Assembly: GCA_964019055.1 (NCBI GenBank)
Contig: OZ025217.1
Span: forward strand, 12,444,955 to 12,508,954
Length of the DNA: 64,000 nt
Source of the DNA: Anthopleura xanthogrammica
Lineage: Eukaryota; Cnidaria; Anthozoa; Actiniaria; Actiniidae
Reading direction: 5' to 3'
Below the pieces are notes generated by a model. The model saw only the letters and a list, made by a program, of their open reading frames with translations. It had not been told where the DNA came from and did no database searches. This document shows positions 14,901-26,646 of the stretch, one piece after another; the stretch's first letter is position 1; every line of letters starts with the position of its first letter. The position numbers were made by a program, and so were the translations under genes.

Positions 14901-17900
14901 GAAGTTGCAGCTCAATTTAATAACAGTTTCTGTACTGTAGGCGTTGCTCCCAAAGCCAAGATTGGTGGTAAGTATAAATCATACAGAACCTTGACCTTCA
15001 GGGCACTGAGGCTTATTTTATCCTGTAACATGTTAATTAAAAGGAGTGAGGATGCTTGATGGAGAAGTAACAGATGCGGTTGAAGCAAGTTCTCTAAGCT
15101 TAGCACCTCAACATATCGAGATTTATAGTGCCAGCTGGGGCCCCGATGACGACGGAAGAACAGTTGATGGTCCTGCACAGTTAGCAAAGAAGGCGTTTAT
15201 TGATGGCATCACCAAGGTAATGCCTAACATTTGTCTGTGTGTGAGCATGCGTAGTAATGCATGCACAGATTTTTACGATTGGCTTTTTATTCCATTCAGG
15301 GTCGTGGAGGTCTGGGTTCTATATACGTATGGGCATCTGGTAACGGTGGTCGTGCACGTGATAACTGTAACTGTGATGGCTACACAAATAGTATCTACAC
15401 GCTTTCAATTAGTTCAGCTACTGAACATGGTGGTTCACCGTGGTATTCTGAAGCATGTTCTTCTACATTAGCCACGACATTCAGTAGTGGTTCTTGGGGA
15501 ATGAGAAAGATAGTAAGTACATAGTGTACACCCTCATACCGTACAGTAAGCACTTTCTCTGTACGTACTACAATAGATCCATCTTATTTATAGGTCACAA
15601 CTGATATCGGCAATACATGTACAACATCTCACACGGGGACGTCGGCCTCTGCTCCATTAGCTGCCGGGATATTGGCTTTAGTCTTGGAAGTCAAGTAAGT
15701 ACCTTATATTGAGTGGGTTTTTTAATCATCTTCCATTTATTATCTATGTAACCAAGCAATTGACTTTAATTGCAGTCGAAACTTGACTTGGAGAGACATG
15801 CAACATTTGGTGGTTAGGACATCTAAAATGGATAAACTGCACGCTAACGATATTGAAGTTAACGGCGTGGGTCGTCATTTTAGCCACAAGTTTGGATATG
15901 GTTTGCTGAACGCCGAAGAACTTGTGAGGTTGGCGCGCATCTGGAAAACTGTTCCTGAACAACATGTGTGCCATGAGTTACCCGATGCAAAACAAAGGTA
16001 TAGTCTGACATATTGTTGTCCTTGTTAGTTTTTTGTTAGTTTTTTGTTGGTTTCGTTGAGAGCTCCGTGCACTGAAAATCACTGAATATCCTTTGTTTAG
16101 AACTATTCCTGGAACAGGACGGCTGACAGTAACTACTCAAGCTCGTGGATGCAAAGGCACAGCAAACAGTGTAAAATACCTTGAACATGTAGATGCAGTT
16201 GTATCCTTGTCATTCACTAAACGTGGTGATCTTGCCTTGTACCTAACATCACCGAGTGGTACCAGGTCTACTTTGCTGGCAAAGCGGTTGAGAGACAATT
16301 CTAGAAGAGGCTTTCATGACTGGGCTTTCATGACAACACATGCCTGGGAAGAAAATCCAGAGGGAACTTGGACTTTAGAAATTGAGAATTTAGGTGTGTG
16401 TAAAGTTTAATCATTTCTACAAGGATAATCATGCAGAATGAACACTCGTTCACATTCAAGAATAAGCTTTATTCTAAAACAAATGTAATAATTTGACATG
16501 TTTTGTTTCACAAACTTGAAAACAAGTTGGAAGCAGCGTCTTCATTCATAAAATATAACTTTTCAAATTGGTAGGGCCAAGTTCCAACACGGGGAAACTC
16601 CACAGCTGGTCTTTGTTGTTGTATGGTACATCAAAGGACCCTAATCCTCGTAAAAAACCAGTGCCTGCGTGTGACATCGAATGTAAAGGTGGATGTACAG
16701 GATCTCTGCCTGATCAGTGTACAGAATGCAAGAACTTCAAGCGTAACTTAACAGGGGTATGATTCACTTTCGGAACTCATCATGGAACTCCATTCAACAT
16801 ACTCACCCTAATAACATGTAAAATATTCTTAATTTTTTCAGGAGTGCGTTAGTTCATGTCAATCTGATAAAGAGTACTTGGATGTTAAAGAAAAACAATG
16901 CAAGCCGTGCAGTCCAGCGTGTGGAAGGTGTGAAGGTCCAAGCAACAACAATTGTTTATCTTGTTTGGAACCTTTACTTCTAATGAACCACAAATGTATT
17001 AACATTTGTCCGGAGGGATGGTTCAAAGCAAACCAAAAATGCGAAAAGTGCTCGCAATCCTGTAAAACGTGCGCAAGTAAAGCTATTCAATGCACTTCCT
17101 GTGATTCTCATGAAAGGCTTGTTGGCACAGAATGTCAGCACAAATGTCCATCCAGGCAATTCATAATGGACGGAAAGTGCGTCCCTTGTCATCCTTCTTG
17201 CTTAGAATGTTCAACTTCAGGCTCACAAAGTTGTGCTAAATGTGGAAATCATAAAGACGTTGTTGGAGAGGTTGTTCCTCTCTTCTTACATCAGGGAGTT
17301 TGCCTAAAATCCTGTCCTCCTGGAACTTATACAGATATTTCCAACCAACTCTGCAAACCCTGTGATTCATCCTGTAGTACCTGCAAAGGCCCTGGTAACA
17401 AGGACTGTCTGTCATGCTCTTCTGGGCGTTTTAGATTGGGTGTAGACAAAAGTGGTTCGTGTGTTCAAGCATGTCCTGATGGTAAGTACCTGCCATTATC
17501 TTTACAAGACTTGAAGAAAGGCATCCTTAATGTGTAATATCAATAAATTGTTTCTTTCAGGATACTACTCTCAGCAAACCCATGGTGTTTGTATTTCATG
17601 CAATTCATCATGTCGCTCTTGTGACCAGAAAGATCCAACCAAATGTACATCCTGTAACCATGGCTCATTCCTTGACAACTACCGATGTGTTGCTGCAAAT
17701 AAATGTTCAAATGGAACTTACGCAAACGCCACCTTGAAAGCTTGTGACAGCTGCTTCAGTGTGTGTTCTGCTTGCACCGGGCCTACTCCAGACCACTGTT
17801 CAGCATGTGTTCAGGGTTATCATTTACTCAATTCAAGCTGTATCATCCGTTGTCCAGTCAAGACCTACCTTCGTTTAAGTGATAACAGGTTAGATATTAT

Positions 17901-20900
17901 AGTGGTAATTTTAAATGCATCCATCTTACTTTTCAAAATTGTTTAATGCATTGCTTTATTTCGTTAGTTGCGAGTCTTGTCCTTCATCCTGTTCTGTGTG
18001 TTATGGTGCTACTGATGATACGATTCATTGCATGTCTTGTGAGCCGAAATCTGTTCTCTTTCGGTCCAAGTGCTTCAATCGCTGTCCTGCTGGTACATAT
18101 CATAACTTGACTGATAATCGATGTACAGATTGTCATCTGTCATGTACAACTTGTAATGGCAGCTCACCTCACAATTGCATTACATGCAAAGGTAATATGA
18201 TCGTGGTAATGATGGTTATGATAAATGATGGTGATGATACGTGATGGTGATGATACATAATGATGGTGATGATACATGATGGTGATGATACATAATGATG
18301 GTGATGATACATGATGGTGATGATACATAATGATGGTGATGATACATAATGATGGTGATGATACATAATGATGGTGATGATACATAATGATGGTGATGAT
18401 ACATGATGGTGATGATACATAATGATGGTGATGATACATAATGATGGTGATGATACATAATGGTGATGATACATAATGATGGTGATGATACGTGATGGTG
18501 ATGATACGTGATGGTGATGATACATAATGATGGTGATGATACATGATGGTGATGATACATAATGATGGTGATGATACGTGATGGTGATGATACATGATGG
18601 TGATGATACATGATGGTGATGATACATAATGATGGTGATGATACATGATGGTGATGATACATGATGGTGATGATACGTGATGGTGATGATACATGATGGT
18701 GATGATACATGATGGTGATGATACATAATGATGGTGATGATACGTGATGGTGATGATACATGATGGTGATGATACATGATGGTGATGATACATAATGATG
18801 GTGATGATACATGATGGTGATGATACATGATGATGATGATACATGATGGTGATGATACATGATGGTGATGATACATGATGGTGATGATACATGATGGTGA
18901 TGATACATGATGGTGATGATACATGATGGTGATGATACATGATGGTGATGATACATGATGGTGATGATACATGATGGTGATGATACATGATGGTGATGAT
19001 ACATAATGATGGTGATGATACATGATGGTGATGATACATAATTATGGTGATGATACATAATGATGGTGATGATACATTATGATGGTGATACATGATGGTG
19101 ATGATACATAATGGTGATGATACGTGATGGTGATGATACATGATGGTGATACATGATGGTGATGATACATGATGATGATGATACATGATGGTGATGATAC
19201 ATGATGGTGATGATACATGATGGTGATGATACGTGATGGTGATGATACATGATGGTGATGATACATGATGGTGATGATACATAATGATGGTGATGATACA
19301 TAATGATGGTGATGATACATAATGGTGATGATACATAATGATGGTGATGATACGTGATGGTGATGATACATAATGATGGTGATGATACATAATGATGGTG
19401 ATGATACATGATGGTGATGATACATAATGATGGTGATGATACGTGATGGTGATGATACATGATGGTGATGATACATGATGGTGATGATACATAATGATGG
19501 TGATGATACATGATGGTGATGATACATAATGATGGTGATGATACATGATGGTGATGATACATAATGATGGTGATACATAATGATGGTGATGATACATGGT
19601 GGTGATGATACATGATGGTGATGATACATGATGGTGATGATACATGATGGTGATGATACATGATGATACATAATGATGGTGATGATACATAATGATGGTG
19701 ATACATGATGGTGATGATACATGATGGTGATGATACATGATGGTGATGATACATGATGGTGATGATACGTGATGGTGATGATACGTGATGGTGATGATAG
19801 GTGATGGTGATGATACATGATGGTGATGATACGTGATGGTGATGATACATGATGGTGATGATACATAATGATGGTGATGATACATAATGATGGTGATGAT
19901 ACATAATGATGGTGATGATACATAATGGTGATGATACATAATGGTGATGATACATAATGATGGTGATGATACATAATGATGGTGATGATACATAATGATG
20001 GTGATGATACATAATGGTGATGATACATAATGATGGTGATGATACATAATGGTGATGATACATAATGATGGTGATGATACATGATGGTGATGATACATAA
20101 TGATGGTGATGATACATGATGGTGATGATACATGATGGTGATGATACATGATGGTGATGATACGTGATGGTGATGATACGTGATGAGTGATGGTGATGAT
20201 GACGGTGGTGATGCATAGTGATTATGATGGTGAGGATATATGCTGGTAATGGCAAGGTGATCATGTTGATGATGATGCCTCTAATCGGCAATGTGTAATG
20301 CTGGTCTGGATATCCTCTTTTGTTTCCTCAGTTGTTCGGGTTTTGAATGGAACAACCTGCTTGTCCAAATGTTCAGAGGGAGAATATTTAGCAAACGGTG
20401 TCTGCCGTAAATGTCCGTCTTCCTGTTTGTCTTGTACCGGGCCAACCGTCAAACATTGTACTAGCTGCAAGGGAGTTAAGTTTTTGGATCTAGCATCCAA
20501 ATCTTGTTCATATGAATGCCCTGATGGGTACTTTGGAGAAGCAGAGACTGCCCTGTGTAGGCCTTGTCCTCCTGGATGTAAAACATGCCAGGAATCTGGC
20601 AAGTGTACGACCTGCAACAGTGGTTTAGTCATTTACAACAATCAGTGCAAGACGTTCTGTCCTGTAGGGTTCTATGTCAAAGAGGAAACAAATACTTGTG
20701 AAAAATGTGATTCGTCATGCCTTGATTGCATAGAAACACAAGAACAATGTATTGCATGTAATGGACAACGCTTCCTTCATGGTCACAAATGCACAAGCGT
20801 TTGTCCAAAAGGCGCTTATCTTATCAAGCAAGTAAGAAAGTGTGGAAAGTGTCACGAATCTTGTGAAGAATGCACAGGCCCTGGTAAGGATGAATGTACC

Positions 20901-22150
20901 AAATGCAACAGCTCCTATTTGAAGGTCGCAAGGATGTGTTTGAAAAGTTGTCCATCACACAACTATTATAATGCAGCCCACAAACAGTGCGAACCATGTG
21001 ACTATTACTGTCAAATTTGTAAAGAAGGTAGGTTGTCCCTAAAGCCTGTTGGTAAATAGAGTTTTATTTTTCAACAAAAAATTTCAAATTTTACATTTTT
21101 TCTTAATTTTTGTTTTTTTTAGGGAATGGTTTACAGAACTGCAGTAGATGTCTTCCCCCTTTTGTCCTACATATGCACTACTGTGTTCGAAAGTGCCCTA
21201 AACAAGGATGGTTCCTCAACACTGAAACACAGTCGTGTACTAAATGTCATCCCTCATGTAAAGAGTGCATCGGCCCATCATCGAGTGACTGTACTTCATG
21301 CTCAAGTTCCTTAGCTGTACTTGATGGGTTTTCATGTGGAGAAGACTGCCCGAATGGCATGTTCAAGAACCTTGAGGCAAAACTTTGTCAAAAATGTCAT
21401 CCAACCTGTGAATTGTGCTCTGATGGAGGACCACACAGTTGTACTAGTTGTGTCAAAGGCTTGGTGTTACATGTTAACAAAGGAGGTGGAGGCACTTGTA
21501 TTTCATCTTGTCAACCAGGCTATTACAGAGACGTATCACAATGTCGCTTATGTGATAGTTCCTGTCACACTTGCTATGGTCCAGATAGTACTAACTGCTT
21601 GAGTTGTCCTTCTGATAATGTGTATTCTAAAAATACATGCAGAAAAGGCTGCCCCTCTAGAACATTTGCTGATGATACTTCTCAGAGATGTAAAAGTTGC
21701 CATTCCCTTTGTAAAACATGTGTCGGGCCATCTTCACACCAGTGTACCTCCTGTTCCTTGTCTCTCTTCTTGGAGGATTTCACGTGTGTAATTCGATGTT
21801 CATCGAAATTTATTGCAAACATTGAAACTAGAGTTTGTGAGCCATGTAATGATAATTGCCCTGATGTGTCTGGAAAACCTAGAAATCGATCCATTCAAGA
21901 TCCAAGTGTACAGACATTGAAGGTTCTTCTTCAGGACCCCAAGACCAGTGGATTATTAGCATTTGTGATTATGTCTATCATACTATGTTTTGCACTCTTC
22001 ATCATTTTGTTTGGTGTTCTACAGTTATGGTCAATGGGATACATTTGTCGAACAACAAAGTACACCATACTTAAAGCAGAAGACTTAAATGAAACTAACG
22101 AAGATGGGCAATCACTAATAGATGGTGAATGGCAAGATGATGAAGTTTAA
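11956..22150 (+). CDS. PCSK5: Proprotein convertase, PCSK5/furin type, membrane-anchored with long Cys-rich region
   Basis: Seventeen phase-compatible exons give 1596 aa: 11956-12135, 12251-12355, 12491-12589, 13402-13504, 14055-14092, 14802-14967, 15044-15216, 15300-15512, 15594-15694, 15776-15997, 16101-16393, 16575-16756, 16842-17481, 17561-17888, 17968-18191, 20332-21027, 21123-22150. Order: signal peptide (1-26); prodomain with inner site HPRRSKRS (75-82) and primary site KRRVKR ending at 110; subtilisin domain with Asp161, His202, oxyanion Asn303 and Ser376, spaced as in furin; P domain with RGD (KRGDL); many furin-like CxxC repeats (about 640-1510); a transmembrane helix about 40 residues from the end; and an acidic tail (DGEWQDDEV). 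It cleaves secretory proproteins after paired basic residues. The long Cys-rich array plus membrane anchor resembles PC5/6B more than furin. Intron 15 is a 2-kb minisatellite; exon 4 has a partial duplicate beside it. Confidence 0.95.
13459..13568 (+). repeat. 55-bp tandem duplication across exon 4 end and donor site
   Basis: The segment beginning CAGGGTGTATTTGGCAC occurs twice, 55 bp apart, and the second copy is essentially identical. It includes the last 46 nt of exon 4 (with the catalytic Asp codon) and the donor GTTAGT. Only the first donor keeps the frame; reading through gives GGT TAG. Confidence 0.9.
14278..14491. repeat. 107-bp direct repeat in convertase intron 5
   Basis: Two near-identical copies, the second starting at 14385, beginning ATTTATCATGATATGTTGTT. 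Recent tandem duplication; contains one CCCTAACC. Confidence 0.9.
18226..20190. repeat. 16/19-bp minisatellite filling convertase intron 15
   Basis: About 1.96 kb built from ATGATGGTGATGATAC (16 bp) and a 19-bp form with an added AAT, plus GTG, TGG and shortened variants. The unit has no stop codon in several minus-strand frames, which produces artificial ORFs of up to 661 codons rich in His, Tyr, Ser and Ile. Confidence 0.95.
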
Positions 22151-22274
22151 AGCCAATTCATTACAATGGAATTTCAGCTTTTGACACAGGCAGCCCAAGC
22201 AATGAATTTGAGAAGTCCCTAGAGTTTTATTATAGAATTAAAAAGAAAATGAAGAATAGAGTGATGATCATTAA

Positions 22275-22280
22275 AATAAA
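22275..22280 (+). terminator. Polyadenylation signal of the convertase gene
   Basis: AATAAA 125 bp after the stop at 22150. Confidence 0.65.
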
Positions 22281-24063
22281 GATTTGTTGATTTTTTAATT
22301 TTAATTTTTTGATTTCTTCCACAAAATAAACTAGTATACAGGCTTTGTAAAGTCATTGGTTGGGCTTCCTGTGTCGAAAGTAACAAAAACATTAAAACCT
22401 AGAAGTGAAATTTGTATCAAAAACAACAAATTAAAAATTATTAGTTTCTAAAAGCTACAAATAATATATTTTCATAGTAATCAAATTAGGTATTTATCAG
22501 AGCCGATATATTGAGGAATTAGAAAGTCATATTCAATTTCATTTTTCTGAAATCAAATCCATTACTGCTATCATTAATCCTGTATTATAAACCTATTATT
22601 TATGAAAATAATTCATATATATTGCTAAACACTGGCAAATTGATTAGTTTTGTGATCTCAACGAACATCTGTGAATATTTGTTTTTGAAATAAAGTCAGA
22701 GTGCAGTTTTAAACTGGTTATCTTATTAGATGGGATACTAAAATATATGAAAAACTTGGCAAACTTACTGCGATTATCAATATTCTGTGAACTCAGACAT
22801 TTCAACGGCTTGTTGCAAAATTGGTTTTTCGCTGCCTTCAATCAAAACTAATCAGTCAGTAACTTTTATATTTTTGACTGGCGGTAGTGAAAAACTAAAT
22901 TCCAATGGGAAACTCGCAACTACAGAGTTTGCAGAATATCAAGAATCGCAGTAATATGCCAAATAAGCCAGCTGTTAATGTGACCCCCACTGAACAAATA
23001 AAACCAGTTATCTAATAACTACCCAGTGAAATAATAGAACACACAATATCCTTACACCAGGAGAACTTGTTACCCAAAATTATACTGTCTAGTTAACTTT
23101 TTTAAAACATGTAAGATATTTTCCTAGTAATAATGATTGAAATGATTGTCCTGCGTTATCTAAACATACTTAGTCTTACTTTTACTTGTCTAGTAAAATG
23201 TTAATGCCATTATTTATTGTAGAAATCATCCTCATTATTTTCCACTCATATCCTCGTTCCCATTGTAATTGGGATGCAATTATTTATTTATTTCTTATTT
23301 AAGCCAATATTTATACAGGAACATCAAGTTTAGCAAGGCTAGTTTAAATGGAGTCCTGAATTATGTCTATAACATAATTACATGTAATTACTTTACATGT
23401 AATGGTGTGTGTTTATTGTTAATTTTGCAAGAAAAGAGTTTCACAGAATATTTTGACAGTGTGGAATTGATTATTATCACTGGTTTTAGAGGCTCTCTGA
23501 CAAATTAACTCTGAGGCCATGATTTTGAGCAGGGCTAGCCACAAGACAGCTGTGAAGCAGTAAAATAACTTGGCAGGAACTTTGTTCAAAGACATGATCT
23601 ATCTATTAGACTTTGGCTTTAGTATCACAGCATGAGACAATAATTATTACAATATGACTCTCAATTAATTGTGACATATTTGAAAATATGTTCCTTCAAT
23701 TGACAGGCAAATTTCTAATATTTTTAATGATTGATTGGTTTCATTATAGCTGTCATAATTAGTGTTTGTTTCTATGGTTCCAATTGAGATTTTGTATCAG
23801 CTATGGATTGGCTATATGTCGATCATGAACAGTGTAAACAACTAATCAAAGTAAGCCATCCTATCCAGTTGGGAAGTTGATGAACTGCATTCAATGGCAG
23901 GAAACACAAATAAATTTCCTGCAAACAAAACAAGTCAACCTCTCATGACTTCACTGCTTGCTCACTTCACTTGGATAAAACACTGTGGCAGGAAACTAGA
24001 GAGATCAACTTAGGGAAAGTCTACATGAATGCCATACCTTCTAATTAATTTAAGTACTCACCA
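22281..24063. other. AT-rich intergenic region
   Basis: Between the convertase 3' end and the SFR1 stop codon, which face each other. Only short unsupported ORFs; no exon with plausible splice signals or known motif found. The rightmost part is presumably SFR1 3' UTR. Confidence 0.5.
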
Positions 24064-26445
24064 TCACCCGAAAGTTTCATTCTCAGTTGAATAATGAATA
24101 AGTTCCTGATTTATTTGTAGTTCCTGCAATAGCTGGCCCATAGTTGGTTTATCTCCCTCAGTTATTGAGTTCAACAAACTTGTAGCACCTTCTTGACTGA
24201 CACTTCGCCATTTGTTAATGAGCCGTTGCAGGTTTTGAAGATTGTTCTAAATATAAATTTTGAAATATCTGGGTTATATACTTTTACGAAGTAACATATT
24301 GAAAGAATTGGATTTGAGATCAATCATGTTTAAACGTGCTGTAATGTATATAATGTGTATACATTTCTTCATTTCAAATAGCCTTGAATCATAAGGCATT
24401 ATTTAAAAAAAACACTTCTTTGTTTTTACGAGGATATTTGAGAATGTAATGTACAATAAAGTTTTTTTTTTTTTTAATTTAGGGCTTTAAGGTTTGAAAA
24501 TATGGTTTATTAAATAATATGTACTTTTGTACTATTTTGTTTGATGGCCAGTAGTATGTCTCATGTAGGGCCACGTATGTTTGTTAGGTTTATAAGACAT
24601 GTAGTTAAATTATGTTTGATGGCCAGTAGTGTGTCTCATGTAGGGCCCAGTATGTTTGTTAGGTTTATAAGACATGTAGTTACTGGGTTGCCTGTGTGGC
24701 AAACCAGTTTTAAAATGAGGGCCGTTTTTTCTTTTTCGGGCGTCAGGTAGACCATAATGTCTATTGTGACGTCACACATCATGATTGGTCGAGAACTTGT
24801 AACCATAGCAATAGTCTGTCCAATGAAGTTGTGTTGTATTATGTATTTGTGTACAAATATGATTGACAATTTAATAGAATTTGCCACATGATATCGAACA
24901 CGAGGTATTTATAGCTTTTGATGTTTGGTTGCCATCAATTCATTCGTTCAAGGTTCGTGAGGTATGTTGTCTGTAGGCATGTGGCCTACCATTGTCTTTA
25001 GCTTTTTTAACGGTATGCTTAAACTACTTACAAACGCACACGCCATACGTGGGTTGGCCCATGTACTCAAAGAGAGAAGTCTGAGTATCTATGAGCTATC
25101 TTTGAGAATCTATGAGCAAACTATGAGAATCATAGAACTAGACAAACTAGTCAAAATAGACTAAGAGAATCGTAGAACTATCTAGCTATGATCAAACTAG
25201 ATCTTACCAGATCTCAGATACAAAAAAATATACTGAGACAAACTACAAAACGAGTGACAAACAAAGCTTTGATGAAAGCTGACTCCAAGAACTTGTAGAA
25301 GTCAGACGAGCTGATAGTGATCTACAAGAAAGTGAACTGCTAAGACTCCTTGTTGAATATTTCCATTTATGAAAATACAGAAAACAAACACTGAGGAAAA
25401 ACAAATTACCAGTTAAACACATTTTGGCTAAGAGTATTTACATTGATAGAATGTTTGTTTTGCAGTGAACAGTTTTGATACTGAAATAGATATGTTTATT
25501 TCATCAGCTAGTCTTGAAAGGTCACGGTACTTTAGTAGGTCAAGTAGAAACCTAATACGCATTGACGAGTCTGTAATGCAACACTAATGTCTTACTAGAA
25601 TTTAAAAAATTTTAAATAAAGGGGGACTTCGAACCCAAAAGGAACACTTTCGTGTGAAATAATAAAGAGTATATAGGATTGGCGAGTGGGCGAGCTCTTG
25701 CACAGGCAACCCAGTGAACGCTTCAAGAGCGTCTAGTAAAATTATGTTTGATGGCCAGTAGTCTCATGAGATAATGGAGGTTTATTAGAGTGATGAATAG
25801 CGGCTCATGAAGGAGTTGTTTAAAGAACATAGCAATTCATTGTTGCAAATACCTTTTTTCTGTACATTCTAACTAAATTCAGCTTTCGTAAAGTCTCTTG
25901 CTTTTCCTTTAGAATCAATTGAAGTTCTTTTAATTCCTTATCAGTCAGCTGACTGGTTGGTGATTCCTCACTGCCAGTAGCACTACATTGGGTCTGCATT
26001 GTTTCTTCTTGGAAAAAAGAAGTTCTTCCTTCCTCAGGATTGTCTTTAAATCTTATTCTCTTAGCCCTCTGCTTTTGTTCAGACTAGTAATTGAAATGTG
26101 GCTATGTAAGTGTCAGAACATGTTGAAAGGATGAGAAAAGTAAATGGCTATGTTTATGGCTCTAGCTCCTTGTGATGTAGGAGTTTAGACCTGCAGACAT
26201 GACAACAAACCTTATTTTCATGTTCACATCTTCTCATGACTGGAGAAACAAATGGCCTACTTGGTGTCTTCGGATGCTCTGTGCCGATTCGTTTTGTTTT
26301 GGAAGTTGTTCTCTGAAAATCAAAATACCATGATAATAAGAGGGCAGGCTGGAACTTGGATGATGAGACACTACCTTGCAGCATTTAAACAGCAGGCTAT
26401 TATGTTATACCATACCTTGCAGGAGGTTTCTTGTTCATCTCCCAT
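24064..26445 (-). CDS. SFR1: SWI5-dependent recombination repair protein 1 homologue
   Basis: Four minus-strand exons in phase 0: 26445-26416, 26312-26211, 26083-25853, 24246-24064 (stop TGA), giving 181 aa. All junctions are GT-AG (donors gtatgg, gtttgt, gtattt). The N-terminus is basic and Ser/Thr-rich. Exon 3 ends in a charged coiled-coil segment with ETLRKLNLVRMYRKK; exon 4 continues NNLQNLQRLINKWRSVSQEG and ends ELIHYSTENETFG. The KLNLVKMYR, LI.KWR..SQ and HY...E.F landmarks are those of vertebrate SFR1. SFR1 pairs with SWI5 to stabilise RAD51/DMC1 filaments in homologous recombination. The protein is shorter than human SFR1 (245 aa), with the loss in the disordered N-terminus. Intron 3 carries a Helentron-like insertion. 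It shares a 201-bp gap with the divergent C3orf38 homologue. Confidence 0.88.
24540..24680. repeat. 75-bp tandem repeat, split by the HINE element
   Basis: Two units begin TTTGATGGCCAGTAGT, at 24540 and 24615; a third resumes at 25747 after the inserted element, exactly one unit plus 1057 bp later. Confidence 0.85.
24681..25736 (+). mobile_element. Helentron-like non-autonomous element (HINE), copy 2, in SFR1 intron 3
   Basis: Second copy of the 10075-11098 family: starts TACTGGGTTGCC, ends GGCAACCCAGTG, hairpin, CTAG. Removing 24681-25736 restores the 75-bp flanking repeat to within one A, which sets the ends independently and shows insertion between two T residues without duplication. It lies in opposite transcriptional orientation to SFR1. 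Confidence 0.8.
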
Positions 26446-26646
26446 GCTGATAAAAGGAACTACTATTCCATTTTGTATTCTTCCATCTACTCATTCATAG
26501 TCTCATTCATCCAAACTAAGGTCTTGTCTAATGAGAACGCCGCTGTACCATCTGGTTACAGGCGTTACGTCCCAGTCCCTCTCCTGCATGACGGTTTTTA
26601 ATGGCGGCCGGTGGCCATCAATGCACACAACAAAAATAATAAAGTA
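26446..26646. promoter_or_regulatory. Divergent promoter between SFR1 and the C3orf38 homologue
   Basis: 201 bp separate the two start codons. The plus-strand half contains AATGGCGGCC at 26600 (YY1-like), whose ATG at 26601 opens a 12-codon upstream ORF ending TAA at 26639, eight bases before the C3orf38 start. No TATA box seen. Confidence 0.6.

Noticed and set aside
18164..20291. Overlapping minus-strand ORFs of 280-661 codons rich in His, Tyr and Ser
   Set aside because: They are translations of the intronic 16/19-bp minisatellite, open in several frames at once.
26601..26639. ATG at 26601 as the C3orf38 start
   Set aside because: It is out of frame with the conserved protein and stops after 12 codons; the in-frame ATG at 26647 was chosen.
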